From contig CAZYWO010000116.1 in the NCBI GenBank assembly GCA_964651095.1, positions 1 to 5,921 on the forward strand: a stretch of 5,921 nucleotides of DNA. The letters are read 5' to 3'. The notes under the pieces were generated by a model. It did no database searches and was not told where the DNA came from. It worked only from the letters and a program-made list of their open reading frames with translations. Source of the DNA: SUG1106 sp964651095. GTDB lineage: Bacteria > Bacillota > Clostridia > Peptostreptococcales > Anaerovoracaceae. Positions 1-3,954 of this stretch are shown piece by piece (the first letter of the stretch is position 1; each line of letters begins with the position of its first letter). Position numbers and translations under genes: made by a program.

Positions 1-22
1 AAAGGATGGAGCGGTTTTTTAT
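1..22 (+). terminator. Possible 3' half of an upstream terminator
   Basis: A GGAGCGG stretch (8-14) runs straight into six T residues (15-20), as the 3' arm and T tract of an intrinsic terminator would. The matching 5' arm would lie upstream of the window, so the hairpin cannot be confirmed. If real, it ends transcription of a + strand gene outside the window and separates it from the operon that starts at 139. Confidence 0.25.
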
Positions 23-67
23 TTCTATATAAAACACAAAAGATTTAACTTTTTTATGAAAATCCTA

Positions 68-96
68 TTGACAATCAGTGATAAAGATGTTATTGT
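68..96 (+). promoter_or_regulatory. Sigma-A-type promoter of the gntR-ABC operon
   Basis: A perfect -35 box TTGACA (68-73) is followed by a 17-bp spacer and a -10 box TATTGT (91-96; 4 of 6 consensus bases). A TG dinucleotide at 88-89 gives an extended -10. Transcription should start near 103, leaving a leader of about 36 nt before the ATG at 139. The -10 box lies inside the inverted repeat at 88-119, so a repressor bound there would block RNA polymerase. Confidence 0.8.
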
Positions 97-119
97 CTTA
101 AGTGCATAAGACAATAACA
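88..119. promoter_or_regulatory. Candidate operator: perfect 13-bp inverted repeat
   Basis: The arms TGTTATTGTCTTA (88-100) and TAAGACAATAACA (107-119) are exact reverse complements, separated by six bases (AGTGCA). The palindrome covers the -10 box and the predicted transcription start and lies 20 bp upstream of the GntR-family gene. Dimeric YtrA-type GntR repressors usually bind long palindromes at their own promoter, so autorepression is the natural reading. Because transcription should start in the spacer, only the right arm would be in the mRNA, which argues against a role as an RNA hairpin. Binding by the encoded protein is inferred from position and symmetry. Confidence 0.75.
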
Positions 120-138
120 AAAGAAAGGAAGGAACCAG

Positions 139-522
139 ATGGAATGGGATTTAGACGACAGCCGACCTATATGGCCACAGTTGAAAGAGGAATTGATGCG
201 TCAAATAATTTCAAAAAATTATCAGATGGGGGGACATTTTCCGACTGTTAGAGAACTGGCTGCCGACGCAGGAGTAAATCGCAATACTATGCAGAGAGCC
301 ATGGCAGAGCTGGAAGCGGAAGGACTTTTGATTACCAACAGAACTGCGGGCAGAACAGTGACGACAGACGAGAAATTAATTGAGGAAATAAAAGAACGTT
401 TGGCACATCAAAATATACAAAAATTTTTATTTGAAATGGCTGCAATCGGTTACAGCGCCGATGAGGTAGCGGATATGATAAGAAGGGAAGAAATAAGCAA
501 GAAGGGGGTTGACAATAAATGA
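139..522 (+). CDS. GntR-family transcriptional repressor, YtrA subfamily
   Basis: This 127-residue protein is a DNA-binding regulator, probably a dimeric repressor of its own operon. Residues about 10-75 form the GntR winged helix: a first helix (WPQLKEELMRQIISK, 12-26), the family motif FPTVRELA (34-41), a recognition helix starting VNRNTMQRAMAELEAEGLL (46-64) and a wing (65-75). Only about 50 residues follow, forming a short helical tail instead of the large ligand-binding domain of FadR or HutC types. That short tail is the mark of the YtrA subfamily. The start is set by AAAGGAAGGA (124-133) just before the ATG. The stop overlaps the next gene's start (ATGA), indicating translational coupling to the ABC ATPase. 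YtrA relatives control ABC transporters induced by cell-wall-active compounds; the inducer here is unknown. Confidence 0.92.
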   Translation: MEWDLDDSRPIWPQLKEELMRQIISKNYQMGGHFPTVRELAADAGVNRNTMQRAMAELEAEGLLITNRTAGRTVTTDEKLIEEIKERLAHQNIQKFLFEMAAIGYSADEVADMIRREEISKKGVDNK

Positions 523-1301
523 AGACAAATGTGTTAGTAGATTGCTTGGACTTGAGCAAGAATTTTTCAGGCAAGAAAGCTCTTGATGAAATAAATTTGC
601 AGATTGGCAGAGGAAAGGTAATAGGGCTGCTGGGACCTAACGGCAGCGGCAAGACTACGTTGATAAAGATTTTCAACGGATTGCTGGAACCTACTTTTGG
701 AAGTGTACTTATTGATGGAGAAAAGCCGGGACCGTATACTAAATCCATAGTAAGCTATCTCCCTGATAAAACGTATTTTGCCGACTGGATGAAAGTAAAA
801 GATATTTTTGATTTATTCGGTGATTTCTATGTGGATTTTGACCGGATGAAAGCGGAAGAAATGTGCGCTATGCTTGGGCTTCAGTTGGAAGACAGAATTA
901 AAGCCATGTCTAAAGGAACTAAGGAAAAGGTACAGCTTATTTTAGTGATGAGCAGAAACGCTCAGCTTTATCTTCTTGATGAACCTATCGCCGGAGTTGA
1001 CCCTGCTGCCAGAGATTTCATATTAACTACGATTATTGATAATTACAATGAAAGCGGAACTGTGATCATTTCCACACATCTTATCGCTGACATTGAGAGA
1101 GCCCTCGATGAAGTTATTTTCCTTAAAAACGGCAAAGTTGTACGCCATGAAACTGTAGACGAAATCAAGGAAAAAGAGGGTAAATCCATTGACGATGTAT
1201 TCAAAGACACTTTCAGAATGACGCCTCAGGGGATGACAGGGCGCACCCGGAAAGTGCAGTATTACGATGAAAAAGAGGGGGTAATGAAAAATGACAGGTA
1301 A
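519..1301 (+). CDS. ABC transporter ATP-binding protein (YtrB/BcrA-like)
   Basis: This 260-residue cytoplasmic ATPase should drive the membrane partner encoded next. Visible motifs are Walker A GPNGSGKTT (39-47), a signature region SKGTKEK (131-137) in place of LSGGQ, Walker B LYLLDEP (150-156) with catalytic Glu155, a D-loop GVDP (159-162) and the switch His187 in STHL. The usual Q-loop glutamine is not evident: the segment reads SYLPDKTYF (79-87). Relaxed signature and Q-loop sequences occur in ABC-2-type, YtrB- and BcrA-like ATPases, so this is probably a family trait and not inactivation. The C-terminal 50 residues are charged and lack a recognised domain. The RBS AAGGGGG (502-508) lies inside the regulator gene; the ATG overlaps the regulator's stop by 4 bp, and the 3' end overlaps the permease by 11 bp. 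The substrate cannot be told from sequence. Confidence 0.93.
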   Translation: MKTNVLVDCLDLSKNFSGKKALDEINLQIGRGKVIGLLGPNGSGKTTLIKIFNGLLEPTFGSVLIDGEKPGPYTKSIVSYLPDKTYFADWMKVKDIFDLFGDFYVDFDRMKAEEMCAMLGLQLEDRIKAMSKGTKEKVQLILVMSRNAQLYLLDEPIAGVDPAARDFILTTIIDNYNESGTVIISTHLIADIERALDEVIFLKNGKVVRHETVDEIKEKEGKSIDDVFKDTFRMTPQGMTGRTRKVQYYDEKEGVMKNDR

Positions 1302-2112
1302 ACTGATAAAATATGAAATCCGCTCAATGATAAGACAGATGGGATTGATATGGGCAGCGCCTCCGGTACTGGCGTTGGTATGGGCATTTACTAATAAACT
1401 GTCCAGTCAAAGCATTGTATATCTCAGCGGGGCAGAAAGATTTGTATCCGTTATTCAAGTGGTTTCTACTTTTGTATATGCGGCAGTTTTTGCCATAATG
1501 CTTGTGGCAACTGTAGTAATTATTCTTCAAAGATTTTATAAAGGACTTTTGAGAGACGAAGGTTATCTGATGCATACTCTTCCTGTCAAACCTTGGCAGC
1601 TTATTACATCTAAGGGAATTGTAGCGGCTATAGTAGTTTTGGTTAGCGGCATCGCAGCTACCCTTTCAGTATTTATATTGCTAATAGCGGGTAGCTCTTT
1701 GGGAGAATTTATGAATGGTCTGGGAAATTTCATGAGCGCCTTAAGAGACAATCCGCGATATATCCTTTATGTATTGGAAATAATATTCATAGTTGTCATT
1801 TCGATTCTAAAAAGTATATATCAGATGTATGCTTCCATGGCTATAGGTCAGCTTGCGTCAAATCATAAACTTCTTATGTCGGTAGTAGCATATATAGGTA
1901 TCAGCACAGTTTTATCAATATTAGTAGGGCTGTTTACACTGCCGATAAATGAAAGAATTGCGGAGGCTATATCGAATTTCTTTTTGGATATGAGTACATT
2001 TGCGGCGGGACAGTTTGGATTTTTCTTACTTTTCTTGATTATAGCGGTGCAGCTAGTGTTGTTCCATGTTATAACGGAAAGATTGCTGACAAAGAAATTA
2101 AATTTAGAATAA
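1291..2112 (+). CDS. ABC-2-type transporter permease
   Basis: This 273-residue integral membrane protein is the channel partner of the ATPase before it. Six hydrophobic segments are visible at about residues 17-34, 55-80, 108-134, 156-176, 195-216 and 240-262, the usual topology of ABC-2 permeases. Between segments 2 and 3 lies a cytoplasmic stretch, RFYKGLLRDEGYLMHTLPVK (81-100) followed by PWQLITSK. This motif is widespread in clostridial ABC-2 permeases and probably contacts the ATPase. The start ATG lies inside the ATPase gene (11-bp overlap) and is preceded by GAGGGGG (1275-1281), which argues for coupled translation. With one ATPase and one permease, the complex would presumably be a 2+2 homodimeric transporter. 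Export of, or resistance to, an envelope-active compound is plausible from the YtrA-type regulator but not shown. Confidence 0.88.
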   Translation: MTGKLIKYEIRSMIRQMGLIWAAPPVLALVWAFTNKLSSQSIVYLSGAERFVSVIQVVSTFVYAAVFAIMLVATVVIILQRFYKGLLRDEGYLMHTLPVKPWQLITSKGIVAAIVVLVSGIAATLSVFILLIAGSSLGEFMNGLGNFMSALRDNPRYILYVLEIIFIVVISILKSIYQMYASMAIGQLASNHKLLMSVVAYIGISTVLSILVGLFTLPINERIAEAISNFFLDMSTFAAGQFGFFLLFLIIAVQLVLFHVITERLLTKKLNLE

Positions 2113-2213
2113 TAGGGGGGGGAAAAAACTGCTTTGCAATATGTAGAATTATTGCGGGCAAGTAATCGTCGTAAGAAAAAAACACTGTGATCGGCTTGGT
2201 TTAAAATATGCAT

Positions 2214-2251
2214 AAAAAAGTCCTGCAATTTTAAAATTTCAGGACTTTTGT
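2214..2251. terminator. Bidirectional intrinsic terminator between convergent genes
   Basis: AAAAGTCCTG (2216-2225) pairs perfectly with CAGGACTTTT (2240-2249). After one C/T mismatch the stem continues for four more A-T pairs (2227-2230 with 2235-2238), closing on a 4-nt loop. On the + strand it ends in TTTT and would stop the ABC operon about 100 bp after the permease. On the - strand the tail is six T residues, so it should also stop the methyltransferase transcript, whose gene ends at 2313. The stem core has only three to four G-C pairs, so efficiency may be moderate. Confidence 0.82.
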
Positions 2252-2312
2252 CATAGTTTAGTTATAAACAACGCTTTTTAATAAATTGCAGTTTTGATTG
2301 CTTTTATATTCA

Positions 2313-3641
2313 TCATAATTTGTCGATAGTAGGATGCACTTGGTAAAACTCGCAAAGCGCTTCATACTGCTCATTGGCACGCTGCATTTTCCGCGTTGCC
2401 GCACGAGAGTTGTATGAGAGAGAACGTTTATCTGCCGATGTGCCGCCGCTGACGGAAGCTAAGGCAAAATCAGGCTTCACAGCTTTTATCATAATATTTC
2501 TGGCTGTATGCTCCAAACTGGTAAATTCAATCATCGCAACGTCATACCCTTTAGATTCGAGTTTAAGAGCACGCAGCCCGTCTGTCAGGTATTCGGTTAG
2601 ACGATCCTTTAAAATACCGTGCTTAAGCATAGGCCGGTGAATATCGTTATTAATCTGATTGAAAAGCTCATGTTGGCAACAAGGCACGCTTAAAATTACT
2701 TTAGTATTCCATCTGACCGCATTAATCAATGCGTAGTCGGTAGCGGTATCACATGCGTGAAGTGTGACAACCATATCTGCATAATCGCTGGTGTAGTCGG
2801 CAATATCACCCTTAAAAAATTTCAGCTCATCATAACCCAGCCGACGTGCTACATCGCTGCAAAAGTTTATTACATCTTCTTTAAGGTCGAGACCGATTAT
2901 TTCTACGCTGCGGTTTTTAATAATTTTCAGATAGTGATAAAGTGCAAATGTCAAATAGGCTTTGCCGCATCCAAAATCGATTATACGTAAAGTTCTGCCC
3001 TCCGGCAGATATTTAAACACATCTTCCACAATTTCAAGATAACGATTTATCTGACGGAATTTGCTGTAATGGCGAGGAAAGACTTTCCCATCTTGACCCA
3101 TAACGCCCAGTTCTACGAGAAAATCGCAAGGTTTTCCATCGGGAATTATGTATTTTTTCGTTCTGTTATGCTCAAGATTGGCGGCTCTAAAAGAATTTGA
3201 AAGTTTAGGCGAACCCCATGCAGCCGACTTCCCTAATGTATTTGAACTATTGAACGCTTCTGATGAATCCTGCGATTCTTGTGATTCCAGCGAATTTTGT
3301 TCAGTCAAAAATCTTCTGGAAATGCGAGGGTTTTCTATCTTGGAAGCGAGTACCTGAACTTCTTCGTTTTCAAAAAAGATGTTTATTTGTTTGAAATCTT
3401 CGTTTATGAGAGACAAGGAAAGTTTGTACGCTTCATCGGCAGCAACATTTTTGTGAGTTACTTTCTTATCATAGCTGAATTCGGCTTGATAAACCAATTT
3501 GCCGCCCAGCAATACAGGGCGTATGGCTACTTTATTGTATTCCAATGATTTTCTGCGTTTGCTTCCGAAAATCATTTTAACCAGCTTGTTTTCTCCCTCA
3601 GATAAAAAAATCCGGGTTAGGAGATCTTGTATTTTTTCCAT
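2313..3641 (-). CDS. Class I SAM-dependent methyltransferase, Methyltransf_32 (PF13679) type
   Basis: This 442-residue, probably cytoplasmic protein should transfer a methyl group from S-adenosylmethionine to an unknown substrate. The C-terminal half is a Rossmann-like methyltransferase: motif I IIDFGCGKAYLTFAL (220-234), an acidic ribose-binding residue in GLDLK (250-254), then VVTLHACDTATDYAL (291-305) and VPCCQHEL (319-326). The HACDTATDYAL and VPCCQHEL motifs are typical of the PF13679 group, whose members include the GSTCD-type proteins. Residues 1-110 form a separate N-terminal region (IFLSEGENKLVKM, RRKSLEYNKVAIRPV, KKVTHKNV) seen in bacterial relatives. Between them, about residues 113-158 are a Ser/Gln/Asn-rich low-complexity insert, and a second flexible stretch lies at about 389-417. 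The reading frame stays open upstream to 3941, but the near-perfect Shine-Dalgarno AAAGGAGGG just before the ATG at 3641 fixes this start. It is transcribed alone, divergently from mtaB. An RNA substrate is possible but only inferred. Confidence 0.87.
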   Translation of the reverse strand: MEKIQDLLTRIFLSEGENKLVKMIFGSKRRKSLEYNKVAIRPVLLGGKLVYQAEFSYDKKVTHKNVAADEAYKLSLSLINEDFKQINIFFENEEVQVLASKIENPRISRRFLTEQNSLESQESQDSSEAFNSSNTLGKSAAWGSPKLSNSFRAANLEHNRTKKYIIPDGKPCDFLVELGVMGQDGKVFPRHYSKFRQINRYLEIVEDVFKYLPEGRTLRIIDFGCGKAYLTFALYHYLKIIKNRSVEIIGLDLKEDVINFCSDVARRLGYDELKFFKGDIADYTSDYADMVVTLHACDTATDYALINAVRWNTKVILSVPCCQHELFNQINNDIHRPMLKHGILKDRLTEYLTDGLRALKLESKGYDVAMIEFTSLEHTARNIMIKAVKPDFALASVSGGTSADKRSLSYNSRAATRKMQRANEQYEALCEFYQVHPTIDKL

Positions 3642-3645
3642 AATG

Positions 3646-3654
3646 CCCTCCTTT
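3646..3654 (-). promoter_or_regulatory. Shine-Dalgarno site fixing the methyltransferase start
   Basis: Read on the - strand this is AAAGGAGGG, four bases before the ATG at 3641. It decides the start against the longer in-frame reading to 3941, which would translate the tandem repeats. The small palindrome CGGC-GTT-GCCG of repeat copy A (3656-3666) sits one base upstream of it in the leader RNA, close enough to affect ribosome access. Confidence 0.85.
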
Positions 3655-3677
3655 GCGGCAACGCCGGTATAATTGCA

Positions 3678-3741
3678 GGAACTATTATACCATGATTCTT
3701 CCTCTAAAAAATACAATGGTCCATCATGATTCAATAGTTCC
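3678..3741. repeat. Inverted repeat (hairpin) in repeat copy A
   Basis: GGAACTATT (3678-3686) pairs with AATAGTTCC (3733-3741). After a symmetric 4x4 mismatch, CATGAT (3691-3696) pairs with ATCATG (3723-3728). About 26 bases, including an A6 (U6 in - strand RNA) tract, remain in the loop. In the predicted methyltransferase leader RNA this would be a 64-nt stem-loop ending about 36 nt before the start codon. It lacks a GC-rich stem followed by a T tract, so it does not look like a classical terminator. Confidence 0.7.
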
Positions 3742-3770
3742 ATCCTTTCGGCAACGCCGTTATAATTATA

Positions 3771-3834
3771 GGAACTATTATACCATGATTCTTCCTTTAA
3801 AAAATACAATGGTCCATCATGATTCAATAGTTCC
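3771..3834. repeat. Inverted repeat (hairpin) in repeat copy B
   Basis: This has the same fold as in copy A, shifted by 93 bp: GGAACTATT (3771-3779) with AATAGTTCC (3826-3834), and an inner CATGAT/ATCATG pair. The arms are unchanged between copies A and B although other positions differ. That fits constraint on pairing but, with so few differences, does not prove it. Confidence 0.7.
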
Positions 3835-3869
3835 TTCCCTGCGGCAACGCCGTTATAATTATAGGAACT

Positions 3870-3898
3870 ATTATACCATATCCGAAGTACGTTGTAAA
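3870..3898 (-). promoter_or_regulatory. Promoter of the methyltransferase gene
   Basis: Read on the - strand: -35 TTTACA (3898-3893; 5 of 6 consensus bases), a 17-bp spacer, and a perfect -10 TATAAT (3875-3870) preceded by TGG, an extended -10. The -10 lies in partial repeat copy C. Transcription should start near 3863, giving a leader of about 220 nt that includes full copies B and A. The same TGGTATAAT recurs in copies A and B without a good -35 at 17 bp, so weaker internal starts are possible. Confidence 0.75.
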
Positions 3899-3920
3899 AA
3901 AATAAGTTGTGTGGTAAAAT
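3892..3920 (+). promoter_or_regulatory. Promoter of the mtaB-HIT operon
   Basis: -35 TTGTAA (3892-3897; 4 of 6 consensus bases), a 17-bp spacer, and -10 TAAAAT (3915-3920; 5 of 6) with an extended TGG. The start would be near 3927, about 28 nt before the ATG at 3955. Its -35 box overlaps, on the opposite strand, the -35 box of the methyltransferase promoter (3893-3898), so the two polymerases should compete. Confidence 0.72.
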
Positions 3921-3954
3921 AATTTTAATTAACCATATCAAAAAGGGAAAAAAG

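Larger units (their letters stand above)
3657..3879. repeat. 93-bp tandem repeat, two full copies plus a 37-bp partial copy
   Basis: Copy A is 3657-3749, copy B 3750-3842 and partial copy C 3843-3879. Each begins with GGCAACGCCG. By hand count A and B differ at 7 of 93 positions, and C matches B at all 37 of its bases. Each full copy holds a small palindrome CGGC-AAC-GCCG and a larger inverted repeat ending in GGAACTATT and AATAGTTCC. On the - strand every copy also contains TGGTATAAT, an extended -10 box. The array fills most of the gap between the divergent methyltransferase and mtaB genes. It is too short, and its spacing wrong, for a CRISPR array; no transposase or target-site duplication is visible. 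Confidence 0.93.

Noticed and set aside
332..748. Antisense open frames over the regulator, ATPase, permease, mtaB and methyltransferase genes.
   Set aside because: All lie opposite or out of frame to genes with clear family motifs, and none has convincing domains or an RBS.
2134..2190. Small frame TTG...TGA encoding about 18 residues (ending NRRKKKTL) after the G8 run.
   Set aside because: TTG start, an SD made only of G residues, very short, and no recognisable family. It may be a remnant but cannot be supported.
3678..3834. Attenuator-type terminators in the methyltransferase leader.
   Set aside because: The stems are AT-rich, have a 4x4 internal mismatch and are not followed by a U tract on the - strand; the U6 tract is in the loop.
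3657..3879. CRISPR array or insertion-sequence remnant.
   Set aside because: Units are contiguous with no unique spacers, only 2.4 copies are present, and no cas gene, transposase fragment or target duplication is seen.
3653..3922. Plus-strand open frame through the repeats (RQRRYNYRNYYT-type repeat peptide).
   Set aside because: It is open only because the 93-bp unit is a multiple of three; no RBS, and it runs into the mtaB promoter.
3642..3941. Upstream start of the methyltransferase at 3941, giving a 542-residue protein.
   Set aside because: The extension covers the tandem repeats, the predicted promoter and its transcription start, and lacks an RBS; AAAGGAGGG sits at the ATG at 3641.
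3907..3954. TTG start for mtaB at 3907.
   Set aside because: It lies within the predicted promoter, upstream of the expected transcript start, and has no RBS. The ATG at 3955 has a well-spaced AAGGG.
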